This document shows positions 11,467-22,657 of a DNA stretch of 64,000 bases, one piece after another (position 1 is the first letter of the stretch; each line of letters begins with the position of its first letter). Below the pieces are notes generated by a model. The model had not been told where the DNA came from and made no database searches. It saw only the letters and a program-made list of their open reading frames with translations. Source of the DNA: Viscum album (Eukaryota; Streptophyta; Magnoliopsida; Santalales; Viscaceae); NCBI GenBank assembly GCA_963277665.1, contig OY728130.1, forward strand, positions 1,361,446,393 through 1,361,510,392, read 5' to 3'. Made by a program: the position numbers and the translations under genes.

Positions 11467-11893
11467 CGTTCATGGAGACGGTAGTCCGTACGTACGCATG
11501 AACGCTGTTTTCGTTTCCTTATTGAATTGAATGGAATTAAGTAGATGACATACATATAAATATAAATAATTCCAGTATAATTATTATGTCATATATTTCA
11601 TTAGTACTTATTATATATACTTTATAATCATTCAAGAATGGTTAATCATTGAGAATGAATGTCATCGTGTCGTGGAGACGGTAGTCCGTACGTACGCACG
11701 AGCAATGATATCATTTCCATAATTATTGAATTGAATTAGAGTGGATGATACAATATATCAGAATCAATATCACTTTATCATAGTCATATATGGTCATTAT
11801 TTACACCATTATACTGATCCAAGTAAGGTGGTGGTGGAAAATAGATTACACCACGGCGTGGAGACGGTATTCCGTACGTACGCACGCGCGGTG
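11467..11893 (-). repeat. Triple hairpin cluster in LTR A-2
   Basis: Hairpins at 11467-11504, 11662-11708 and 11849-11893. All three carry the full self-complementary CGTACGTACG. Hairpin 1 arms are perfect. Hairpin 2 has two changes in its arms (tcatcgt / gcaatga) that break one pair. Confidence 0.7.
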
Positions 11894-12226
11894 ATTTCCT
11901 TTTTCTGTAGGATGAATAGAAGGTTAATTAGTGTTGTTTCATATTTATAATAACATATCAGTATATAAGAAATACTGATGTTATTACTTTATCATGAAAC
12001 AACTAAAGAAGAAGAAGTTGAAGTAGAAAGAAATTGAAAAAGATCGGTAATGGATATTACCTCTTTTTGACGCGCCTTTTCTTAGCCTCCACTTAAAGAA
12101 CCAAGGATGGTCTTTGAAGAATACCAGGACCTCTAGGATGATACTAGGGAAGTGGAGAAGGGATTTTGGCAGGGTTTGGCCGAGCTTGAAGGCTCAATGT
12201 TGTGTGAGGAAGAGAGGGAGGAGGTG

Positions 12227-12236
12227 CCCTTTTATA
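12227..12236 (-). promoter_or_regulatory. TATA box of LTR A-2
   Basis: TATAAAAGGG on the minus strand, same context as in A-1. It is the presumed promoter for the intact gag at 8497-9612. Confidence 0.6.
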
Positions 12237-14078
12237 AGGGAGGAGAGGGGCACCTTAGGAATATCTCAAAATATTATTTTATATTAAAGTCAAAATCGGT
12301 TTATAATGGTTCCAAAGGGTCTTATTTCGAAGCTAAAGTGGGTATGGGTCGAAATCCTATCAACCAATAGGATTTAGACAAGTTTAGGTTATTATTTTAA
12401 CCTTATCAATTAGATTTAACTTTAAGTTAAATAATTTAACTTTTACCGTGTCTTTTTGTTTTCTTACACTATATGGTTAATACACTTACTATAACATGCC
12501 AAACGAACCCCAAATTGTTTATTATTAATATATATATCCTTATCTAAGTCATTTGGCTGAACCTTATATTTTTAGGAATAAAATAACAACTAATAATATA
12601 ATATTTGATTTAAAAACTATTTTGTGTCAATTTTGACACTATTTAATATATGATATTTGTGAAAGTCATAACAGAATTATATGTTCGAAACAAGTTGATT
12701 AAATCAACACTAATATATCATAGTAACCTAGAAAATTAGTGGAATTCAAAAAAAGTCTTAAATTACATTTATTTTGGTATTTATAATATCAATTATGTCA
12801 ATATTTCATTAATAAGATAATTACTGCATCATCTTTGTGTAATAAATAAATTAACTTATTTGATATCTAAAAATTACAAATAAAATACCATTATGTAGGA
12901 AATATTTTTATATTTTTAATGAATATTTACAATAAAATTTATCTTCTGTATAACCCTATATTAAAAATGTTATAGTAAATAAACTTTGATTTTAACTCTT
13001 TTAACTCTTCTTTGAATTAAATAATAATAAATGTCCTAATCTAATCCAAGTGGGCCTAAATGATAATATTTTACACTTAAGGTTGTTTTTGGTCGCGATA
13101 CACTTGTCCAATAGGATTAGGACATGTATTAGAGTAATATTAATATCATTGTTACCCTTAATTACCCTATTTACTTTTAACCGTGGTAAATAAAAGTAAA
13201 AAGTTACTATTCACCAAAAATTATTTTCATCTCATTGAACCACATTTTACTTACTAACATCAACCGTGTCTCTCAGATTTTTGAAATTCCATTCACAGAA
13301 GCGGTAAAATTAAGTTTTATGAAAAATTCAGTTTTTTTAACTACCACTTAGTAGTTTCACTATTCATCAAAAATTGATGTTTTTCAGAACAATGCCAAAA
13401 TTTCATCCTAAGCTATATTTCATATTTCAAATTCAAAAATGAAGTCTATTTTACCAAATTCATAACATAGAAGTTTCATTAATTAATTTTATAATTAAAT
13501 CCCGCTGTTAAAACAAATAGCGTGTTTTTAAGAAAAAATATCTATCAAAAGATTGACATTTGTTTATGTCTGGTTTAAATGTGAAATTACATCCAATGAC
13601 CAACATTGTATTAAGTTGTAAAAATATATTCTAAATATACTTTAAAACCACTCAAATTAATAATTTATCACTATTAATTATTTTGATTAAAAAAGATGTT
13701 TTTAATTATAATTTTGTAATTTTCACTATTCATCAGAATATGAAAGTTATCCGAAAAGTACCAAAATTTCACCTTAGGCTAAATTCGATTCTACGAATCC
13801 AAAAATGAAGTCCATTTTTAGAGCTAAAATTTCTAAAATTTTAAAAGGTGGTTATTACTATTCATAACGGCTAGTTATAATAATATTTTAATAGCATATC
13901 GTTGTTTAGTGAAACTCGGTATTGCGTACTACACACGCTATCGAGGAAGGTCGCGATTGCGTGTAATGCAAGGAAAGTCAAGGATGTGTGTTGTGCAAGA
14001 TCCTTTTGGTGTAGCGTACAACACAAGACATTAATAAAATTAAAAAGAATATTTTTCATAAAATCTCGGGCTTTTACA

Positions 14079-14091
14079 TTCTACCCCCCTT
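14079..14091 (-). other. Polypurine tract, element A internal region 2
   Basis: AAGGGGGGTAGAA on the minus strand directly beside LTR A-2, identical to that of copy 1. Confidence 0.8.
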
Positions 14092-15403
14092 AAAATGAAT
14101 TTCGCCCTCGAAATTCGTCGGGGTTATAAATAGTTTACTATTCAAAAGTTTCTTTAATAGAAACCCACATCGTAAAAAAGAATACCAAAACTTAGCTTTA
14201 AAAACTAAAGTATGAAATGTAACGATTACCCAAATAAACTAATCACTGGGTTTCCACATAGGTGAAAATATGGATATGGAAGAAAAATCTAACCATCATG
14301 TTCTGATGGAGAGTGGTAGAGAACATGGCTATGGAAAATCCAGTAATCACAAATCCATAGATTTGTGATGATTTAAGGTACCATCTGATTCATCAGGTAC
14401 AAGATCACTAGGACAACATTTTTGGTTTTCAAGATCATTTCCCTAAAGTTGAAAATTTGAATTAGAATAAATACTTACTTTATTTTGGTACAATCTCACT
14501 GTTGTTCGTGCCTTGAACAATTTCCACTTCATCTCTTAAATAAATGAAGTTGAATTTGTTATTTGTGAAGTGTTGGCACATCATGTGATAGAATGACGGG
14601 TCATTCCATCTGTCTCAAACAAAAGGTTACCAAAAATTATATACATAAGTCGATCTATAGTGAGATTAATCATATATGGTTCCTAAAATGGACATATACT
14701 TCATATATCATAATGCTTAATATAATAAATCTAGTTTCTACTAAACAGGGACTTCTTGTAGGCCAGTGGTAGGCAATAAAGGCCAGTCGCACTTCGGTTG
14801 TGGGTTCGATTCCCACGGCCTTGTCCGACGCCATGGGCTGTTGCCCGTCCTGTAGGTTGTCCTTTTTCTAAAACTATATTACTATAACATCCCATCAATA
14901 ATTTCGAAAAAACATTTATCCTTAAACAATACTAACTTATGTCCAACATAATCCATTCCAATCTTTAGGCTTATCCATAATACTGCAGTCCACTCTCATA
15001 ACATAGTGAAAACGATTACCATAGATTTAACACCATCGTCGATCCCCATATATCATAAGGTATGTTTTGTTGGTCACATTCCAAACATTCAAAGTCCTTA
15101 ATCATGTATTTTCTTGAATACCTTAGTGAAAACATCAATGCAGTTAAAAGTTAACACTTTCCACATACCAAAATCCTCAAAATTCTATATACTCAAACCA
15201 TGATATCACTTAGTCCTTATATCAATCATGAGCTCATTAATACTATTAAACATTTTGTTTTCTCGTTTTCCTTCATTATGCGCATATCATCTTATTTCCA
15301 AAAATATCTCAATTACTTTGAATACCACATTAGACCAATACATAAATATTCCAATACTCCATGATACAATATTATTTTGGAATCCCATTACATAAACACT
15401 TAA
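14092..15403 (-). other. Noncoding 3' part of element A internal region 2
   Basis: Matches 7185-8496 closely along its length, including the tRNA-like unit. No pol coding sequence seen. Confidence 0.7.
14747..14867 (+). ncRNA. tRNA-like pol III unit, copy 2
   Basis: Same A box, T-arm/B box and T5 as copy 1. Differences include ccaGGGact and CTTG in the 5' arm and TAGG in the 3' arm. These still allow G-U or A-U pairing in the terminal stem, so the stem is retained. It was duplicated with its host element, so it is not an independent insertion. Confidence 0.45.
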
Positions 15404-16518
15404 TCATTCCACCACATCGTTGTCATATTCAACATCGCCAATAGTGACCGCATGTGACTTCCCTTTGTCCTTTGACTTAAGTGGTTGCTCATGTTGATCA
15501 TCACTAACCCTTGGATTAGGGAATTTATTTGCATAATGCCCCATTTCCTTGCACTTGAAGCATTGAAGTGTTGGTGGTGCATTCTCTGCAGTGTTTGCTT
15601 TATTCACATCATTAGAAACCCTTTTTCCATTACTTCGACACTCAGCTGCTCGATGACCTTCTTTTCCACACTAAAAACATTTTCTAGTCCCTTTAAGACA
15701 ATCTCCACCATGCTTCTTTCCACACTTTGAGCATAAGGAAACATTCATTTTCTTTTCACCATTATTCTGAGATTTCTCCTTGAACCCCATCTTTTGTTTT
15801 TTTCAAAACCATGAGATGGATATGTAACACCAACTTCCATTTCTACCTTCATAGCACAATGCACAATTTGTTCATAGCTACTGAAGTCTCGTATAGCTAA
15901 TTCCCTTCCAAGACTTGGTTTTAAGCCACTGAAAAATCAATCAACTTTATTTTCAGGTTGGATGATAATGCCAGATGCATACCTTGCAAGTCTTGTAAAA
16001 TTCGCTTCGTATATACCAACAGATTCATCATCCTTCTGTTTCAGCTCAAGAAACTCCTTTTCCATCTTCGTTCGAAGAATACGAGGGAAGTACTTACTGA
16101 AAAACAAGTTCTTGAACTCATCCCATTCCATGGAATCAATTTCATCTCTTTGCCTCGTATTCTTGATAAGATTACACCATTGATCAGCTTCACCTTCCAA
16201 ACGATATACTGCTAAGATGACTTTATCATGTTCAGAACATTGAAGAAGTAAAAATATCTTTTCAGTGGTACTGATCCATTTTTCAGCAACAAGTGGATTG
16301 GAAGACCCACTAAAAGAAGGTGGACGTTGCCTCATGAAGGACTCAATAGAATATTGTTCCCTTCTCTGCTCATTTGGAAGTCCAGAATGATTCATATCTT
16401 GTGTAAGTATAACAATAAGATTTTGCACTCCATCTCCCATAACATTTGTTTGTTCTGGAGGACAATCATTGCATTGTCCATTGCATTGATCAACACGGTT
16501 CCTTCGGGTTCCAGCCAT
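15404..16518 (-). pseudogene. gag: Gag of element A copy 2, inactivated
   Basis: Second copy of the gag at 8497-9612, nearly identical over its length but broken in three ways: TGA replacing the arginine at residue 194 (about 15937-15939), a one-base deletion in a T-run near 15800, and TAG inside the second zinc knuckle (KCF-stop-CGK, near 15672). The N-terminal 193 residues (15937-16518) and the C-terminal 67 residues (15404-15607) remain open. The first stop fits a C-to-T change, as expected from deamination of methylated cytosine in silenced plant repeats. Confidence 0.9.
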
Positions 16519-16765
16519 CGTCTAAAACCCAAAAAGAATAGTGTGAGAGGCAAAAATCATGCTAGGGAAAACAAAATTATAAAGGGGGAGTATCCTCAAT
16601 ATCTAACTTCTTAGATTAAATTCTATGATCGTTAAGATAGTTCTAGGGCTGTATCTTATACGTATACTTATCCTTAAGGACATCCCTAGAAATACCTTAG
16701 AAATATCTCTAGGGATCTCACTAACTTTTTCGCATCCTAGTTTCCAAAGGTTGACTAAACCTTTC
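16519..16765 (-). other. Gag leader of element A internal region 2
   Basis: Untranslated leader equivalent to 9613-9859, with the same ctaaggata-type short repeats. No gene. Confidence 0.6.
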
Positions 16766-16776
16766 CTCTGATACCA
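16766..16776 (-). other. Primer-binding site, element A copy 2
   Basis: On the minus strand TGGTATCAGAG, an exact match to the initiator tRNA-Met-type PBS, two bases from the LTR end. Confidence 0.85.
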
Positions 16777-17362
16777 ACTGTAGAGACCCAAATCTTATCG
16801 TACATGGACATTACATTACTTTTGCGGAATACTTAGTTCATAACAAAAACACACACACACAAGGATCATAATAGTTTAGTGTCTTTGGAAACTCGGAACA
16901 TAATCTTCTAATCGTGGTGAAAGATCTTCAATATCTCCCATAAAGATCTTCCCTTTTTTTTCCTAAAACCTTTCTTTATATCCTGGGGAAAAGAAAACAT
17001 AAAAGGGTGAGATCAAATGGTCAGTAAGGGTAAGCAAAAGAAAAAAATCAATCACATCATATTCATAAGAACATAACTTTTGGAAATCTTAACCTGCAAA
17101 AGAGAGCATAATCTCATATAATGGGATAAATCATAGTAGTGAAATGAAATCCCAATAAGAATAACTTAAAATATGAAACTTTGTGGCATACACACATAAT
17201 CATAGAGAATCATTTCTTGTTAGTCATGACTCATTTCCAAGACAATCTTAGTGGACAATATCCCTTTCTGAATCGAGTCACCCTCGTTCCAGTCCTGTTT
17301 CACTGAACCGGTATAACCTACCATTTCAGTCATGTCTATCTCATGAGATATAAAATCTTTAC

Positions 17363-17374
17363 CCAATGCATTGG
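17363..17374. promoter_or_regulatory. Conserved palindrome box in LTR A-3
   Basis: Perfect CCAATGCATTGG, same context as at 3546-3557. Confidence 0.55.
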
Positions 17375-18373
17375 AGGGATATATAGGTCCCACCCATCTT
17401 ATAATGAATCCTTTGTTATGTGTGCCACATAATCATAAACCATACATCATAGCATAACCCATGTAATAAAAATGGAATTCTTAAACAACATGACATCATA
17501 AAACAATTCATATAAGATAAAGAAATTCATAAAAATAATTCAATCACAACATGATCAAATCAATGTAATAATAGGGATAAAAACAGAACCCTTTATTATC
17601 TTAGATGGAAAATAATTTTGATAAAACACTTGAACTCCATTCTTGAGGAAAATATCCTTTCTTCTTCAAAAACATTTTTCCTTTCATAACATGTCATACG
17701 ACTTTAAAATAAAAGAATTTGATTAAAAATAAACTTGAAAACTTGTAAAGGAAGCTTCTTGGAAATAATGTTTTAAAAATCCATTCATGTCGTATAAGTT
17801 AAAAAAAGCATTCTTCGTACTTTTGTTGGAAAAGTCAAAAAGTACCTCGTACGAAAAACGACAAAAGATTACTTTCATATTCTTTACTAAAAAATCACCG
17901 AAGGGTAAAATTGGATTTTAACTATTGTAAGTGGATGGAAACAATATTAAATATTTAGGGAACATGGATGTGGATGATAAAATACACCCCAGTAAATGCC
18001 AAAGTATAAACAATCTCGGATAAAAATGAGATTGTGATATTTTCCTTACCTTAGGTCTGAATTTCTTTGTACGTGTCCCAACCTCCTGTATGATGATTTA
18101 AATCATGTTATTGACTTATTCCAGAATCATATTCATTGTTATTATATCATATATTGTCCACTTATGACTTTATATTACCCGTTCTTTTGTAAATTCATGT
18201 TAAAGTAGCGTTTTGGGTAAAATCGTCTCATTTGTCGTTCGTGTTTTTAACTTGTAATTATTCATATGATTACTTAGATCATGATTACTTAATTCAAGAA
18301 TATAAAATATGATTTATATATATATATTCAGAATATACATATATAATAAATCAGTAAATGGAAAGAAATACAC

Positions 18374-18800
18374 CGTTCACGGAGACGGTAGTCCGTACGT
18401 ACGCATGAACACTGTTTTCGTTTCCTTATTGAATGGAATGGAATTAAGTAGATGACATATATATAAATATAAATAATTACAGTATTATTATTATGTCATA
18501 TATTTCATTAGTACTTATTATATATACTTTATAATCATTCATGAATGGTTAATCATTGAGAATGAATCTCATCGCGTCGTGGAGACGGTAGGCCGTACGT
18601 ACGCACGAGCGATGATATCATTTCCATAATTATTGAATTGAATTAGAGTGGATGATACAATATATCAGAATCAATATCACTTTATTATAGTCATATATGG
18701 TCATTATTTACACCATTATACTGATCCAAGTAAGGTGGTGGTGGAAAATAGATTACACCACGGCATGGAGACGGTATTCCGTACGTACGCACGCGCGGTG
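18374..18800 (-). repeat. Triple hairpin cluster in LTR A-3
   Basis: Hairpins at 18374-18411, 18569-18615 and 18756-18800. Hairpin 1 has one arm change (gttcacg against catgaac). Hairpin 2 has perfect TCATCGC/GCGATGA arms. All carry the tacgtacg loop palindrome. Confidence 0.7.
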
Positions 18801-19133
18801 ATTTCCTTTTTCCGTAGGATGGATAGAAGGTTAATTAGAGTTGTTTCATATTTATAATAACATATCAGTTTATAATAAATACTGATGTTATTACTTTATC
18901 ATGAAACAACTAAAGAATAAGAAGTTGAAGAAGAAAGAAATTGAAAAAGATCGGTAATGGATATTACCTCTTTTTGACGCGCCTTTTCTTAGCCACCACT
19001 TAAAGAACTAAGGATGGTCTTTGAAGAATACCAGGACCTCTAGGATGATACTAGGGAAGTGGAGAAGGGATTTTGGTAGGGTTTGGCCGAGCTTGAAGGC
19101 TCAAAGTTGTGTGAGGAAGAGAGGGAGGAGGTG

Positions 19134-19143
19134 CCCTTTTATA
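19134..19143 (-). promoter_or_regulatory. TATA box of LTR A-3
   Basis: TATAAAAGGG on the minus strand, same context as in the other A LTRs. Presumed promoter for copy 2. Confidence 0.6.
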
Positions 19144-20990
19144 AGGGAGGAGAGGGGCACCTTAGGAATATCTCAAAATATTATTTTATATTAAAGTCAA
19201 AATCGGTTTATAATGGTTCTAAAGGGTCTTATTTCTAAGGTAAAGTGGGTATGGGTCGAAATCCTATCAACCAATAGGATTTAGACAAGTTTAGGTTATT
19301 ATTTTAACCTTATCAATTAGATTTAACTTTAAGTTAAATAATTTAACTTTTACCGTGTCTTTTTGTTTTCTTACACTATATGGTTAATACACTTACTATA
19401 ACATGCCAAACGAACCCCAAATTGTTTATTATTAATATATATATCCTTATCTAAGTCATTTGGCCGAACCTTAGATTTTTAGGAATAAAATAACAATTAA
19501 TAATATAATATTTGATTTAAAAACTATTTTGTGTCAATTTTGACACTATTTGATATATGATTTTTGTGAAAGTCATAACAGAATTATATGTTCGAAACAA
19601 GTTGATTAAATCAACACTAATATATCATAGTAACCCAGAAAATTAGTGGAATTCATAAAAAGTCTTAAATTACATTTATTTTGGTATTTATAATATCAAT
19701 TATGTCAATATTTCATTAATAAGATAATTACTCCATCATCTTTGTGTCATAAATAAATTAACTTTTTTGATGTCTAAAAATTAAAAATAAAATACCATTA
19801 TGTAGGAAATTTTTTTAGATTTCTAATGAATATTTAGAATCAAATTTATCTTATTTATCACCCTATATTAAAAATGTTATAGTAAATAAACTGTGATTTT
19901 AACTCTTTTAACTCTTCTTTGAATTAAATAATAATAAATGTCCTAATCTAATCCAAGTGGGCCTAAATGATAATATTTTACACTTAAGGTTGTTTTTGGT
20001 CGAGATACACTTGTCCAATAGGATTAGGACATGTGTTAGGGTAGTATTAATATCATTGTTACCCTTAATTACCCTATTTACTTTTAACCGTGGTAAATAA
20101 AAGTAAAAAGTTACTATTCACCAAAAATTATTTTCTTCTCATTGAACCACATTTTACTTACTGACATCAACCGTGTCTCTCGGATTTTTGAAATTACATT
20201 CACAGAAGCGGTAAAATTAAGTTTTATGAAAAATTCAGTTTTTTAACTACCACTTAGTAGTTTCACTATTCATAAAAAATTGATGTTTTTCAGAACAATG
20301 CCAAAATTTCATCCTAAGCTATATTTCATATTTCGAATTCAAAAATGAAGTCTATTTTACCAAATTCATAACCTAGAAGTTGAATTAATTAATTTTATAA
20401 TTAAATCCCGCTGTTAAAACAAATAACGTGTTTTTAAGAAAAAATATCTATCAAAAGATTGACACTTGTTTATGTCTGGTTTAAATGTGAAATTACATCC
20501 AATGACCAACATTGTATTAAATTGTAAAAATATATTCTAAATATACTTTAAAACCACTCAAATTAATAATTTATCACTATTAATTATTTTGATTAAAAAA
20601 GTTGTTTTTAATTATAATTTAGTAATTTTCACTATTCATCAGAATATGAAAGTTATCCGAAAAGTACCAAAATTTCACCTTAGGCTAAATTTGATTCTCC
20701 GAATCCAAAAATGAAGTCCATTTTGAGAGCTAAAATTTCTAAAATTTTAAAAGGTGGTTATTACTATTCATAACGTCTAGTTATAATAATATTTTTAATA
20801 GCATATCGTTGTTTAGTGAAACTCGGTATTGCGTACTACACACGCTATCGAGGAAGGTCGTGATTGCATGTAATGCAAGGCAAGTCAAGGATGTGTGTTG
20901 TGCAAGATCCTTTTGGTGTAGCGTACAACACAAGACATTAATAAAATTAAAAAGAATATTTTTCATAAAATCTCGGGCTGTTACACACTC

Positions 20991-22182
20991 TCTCTATATA
21001 GTACTTTTCATTCGATAAAATCACAATTTCTAGCAGTGTCAATATATAAAATAACATCTCAGCCTGAATACGGAAACCAAATAACGGGTTTTACAAGAAT
21101 ATGGATCATGGACCATCTTAGTTAGAAGGTTCCACTTAGATGGTCCACTCAGCGAACCCAATCCTAGTCCATCCTATGTTCGTCCACCTAGAGTAAATCA
21201 CAACTAATGGAAAAGGGTTTGGTCAATACAAACAATTACTATGATTGCATAACTTGATGGTATACCCAAGACATATTTCAGACTACATAGGACATTGTTT
21301 CTAAGTCAATCATTACTTAATTTTTGGAGGTGTCTCAATGGTCTTAGCTAGCCCACATTGGATTGTTATCTTATGTCACAAAACACCTCCATAAAAAGTA
21401 TACAAGGCTCATCCTCTAGGGAAAAGACATCTCAAAATACCCCCCACCCAATGAAGGGGTCAGGAAGTCACTTGAGATCTCGAAGTTCAATGCCTCATCC
21501 TTTAGAGACCGAGGAATCAGGCCAGTACACAATCTTTTATTTGTTCTCTAGCACATAGTTCAGTTTTCTCATGGTCGTCAATCAACTTAACATTTTAATT
21601 TCAATTGACCATTTAATTAAAAAAAATAATTGGGTTTATAGAAGGAGAATGGAATCCAATGGAAATCTTACACCCCTCAAACCACACAAAATAATAATAA
21701 AAACAATAGGTCTAGAACATTAGTGAGCCTAACTCATTTTGAAGCCCCTTTCCATTGACACACCACTTAACAACTCATGGACAGACCTCACCCCCAAGCT
21801 TTCCATGGACCAATCTTTCACCACCCATTTTCTTAGGTCCTATAACATACAGAAGTATCATACATAATTAATTATAATATTTTATCATTAGTTATAATTA
21901 ATTAATCCATTTTAACAAAATATGAATAATATATAATTTCTTTCCAAATGTTTTTGTGTGGAAAGTGATGTTTTGGTGTGTGATTATCATGTTGTTATAT
22001 TTGATGTTGAGGAAGTGATTGTGGGAATGCGATGTAGTGAAGGAGGAGGGATAGTGATGAGGATACCTGATGTGGGTTATGCATGGTATGAGGGCTATAA
22101 TGTATCTCAGTTGGTTAATATTTTCAGTTTGATTTGTTTTTCAGGGAAGTGGTGCAGAAAAAGTAGAATTTTTTTTTCTGGG
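20991..22182 (+). other. CACTA-1 3' tail, right of element A
   Basis: Unique AT-rich sequence between element A and the subterminal repeats. Small open frames (21358-21558 and 21958-22185) have no recognisable motif; the second runs into the subterminal repeats and may be chance. No gene is claimed. Confidence 0.45.
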
Positions 22183-22657
22183 TAGCTTTTAGCGGCGGTT
22201 TTAACCGCCGAGACATTTATATGGGTGGCGGTTTAAACTGCCACTAAACTGTGAAAACCACCACTAAATGTAAATTTTTCTTACGTTTAGTGGCGGTTTT
22301 AACCCCCGTGACATAGCCGAATCGTTGCAGCCTCGTTCCACGACAGTTCCCATGACTTCAGCAGTGGTTTTACGACCGCTGAATTTGAGTTTATTCGCGG
22401 CTGGTATAACTGCCACGAATAAATTGATATCCAAGGATCATAAAAACCGCCGCTAAATTCAGGAAAACCACTACGAAGTGAGACAGCTACGATGCTTTCC
22501 TTAAACCACTACGAAATGGAAAAAACCGCCACCAATAGATTGGCGACGCCGTATTAGGTGGCGGTTTCTATAAACCGCCACCATACCATGTCGCGGCGGT
22601 TTAAACCGTTGTGAAATGCAAAAAAAACCGCCGCTAAACTGCGATTCTGTTGTGGTG
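22183..22657 (+). repeat. CACTA-1 subterminal repeat region and 3' terminus
   Basis: Many direct and inverted copies of a GGCGGTTT / AACCGCC motif with tttagcggcgg variants, the binding-site-like subterminal repeats of plant CACTA elements. The last bases at 22644-22657 read as an imperfect copy of the usual ...TTGTAGTG end; here tgtggtg, one change from the canonical TAGTG. Confidence 0.8.

Larger units (their letters stand above)
9873..14078 (-). repeat. LTR A-2 (central LTR shared by both tandem copies)
   Basis: A 4,206-bp copy, very similar to A-1 and A-3. It serves as 5' LTR for the copy with the intact gag and as 3' LTR for the copy with the broken gag. The palindrome box has decayed to cccaatgaattgtagg (near 10457). 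The right end reads cttttaca instead of ctgttaca. No target duplication surrounds it. Confidence 0.92.
16779..20985 (-). repeat. LTR A-3 (outermost 5' LTR in element sense)
   Basis: A 4,207-bp copy, the true 5' LTR of the block in minus sense. It ends ctgttaca at 20985, followed by the cactc target duplication. Palindrome box intact at 17363-17374. Confidence 0.92.
2957..20990 (-). mobile_element. Element A: tandem LTR-internal-LTR-internal-LTR Ty3/gypsy-like gag-only retrotransposon
   Basis: Three near-identical LTRs (2962-7171, 9873-14078, 16779-20985) alternate with two internal regions. In element sense (minus strand) the LTR begins TGTAACAGCCCGAGA and ends GGGTCTCTACA. Each internal region has an initiator-Met-type PBS, a gag gene, about 1.3 kb of noncoding sequence and a purine tract. 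The block is flanked by cacta (2957-2961) and cactc (20986-20990), a 5-bp duplication with one mismatch. The inner LTR has no duplication around it, so this is one insertion that was later enlarged, most simply by unequal recombination between LTRs. No RT, RNase H or integrase motif was found in either internal region. Gag style resembles the Tekay/Del chromovirus group, but without pol the lineage cannot be fixed. Confidence 0.9.
1..22657 (+). mobile_element. CACTA-1: En/Spm-type DNA transposon, 5' part outside window, interrupted by element A
   Basis: The plus-strand Transposase_24-like gene at 1-1727 and a CACTA-type right end at 22657 have the order and orientation of one element (second gene, 3' tail, subterminal repeats, terminal repeat). 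The last bases, read on the opposite strand, give CACCACAACAGAAT, close to the common plant terminus CACTACAA. GGCGGTTT/AACCGCC repeats fill the last 475 bases. The DNA just right of the end (22658 on) is homologous to about 45047 on, which is family D internal sequence, so CACTA-1 inserted into a D element. The 18-kb block at 2962-20985 is a later insertion. That the two flanks belong to one element is inferred. The left terminus and target duplication lie outside the window. Confidence 0.7.
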
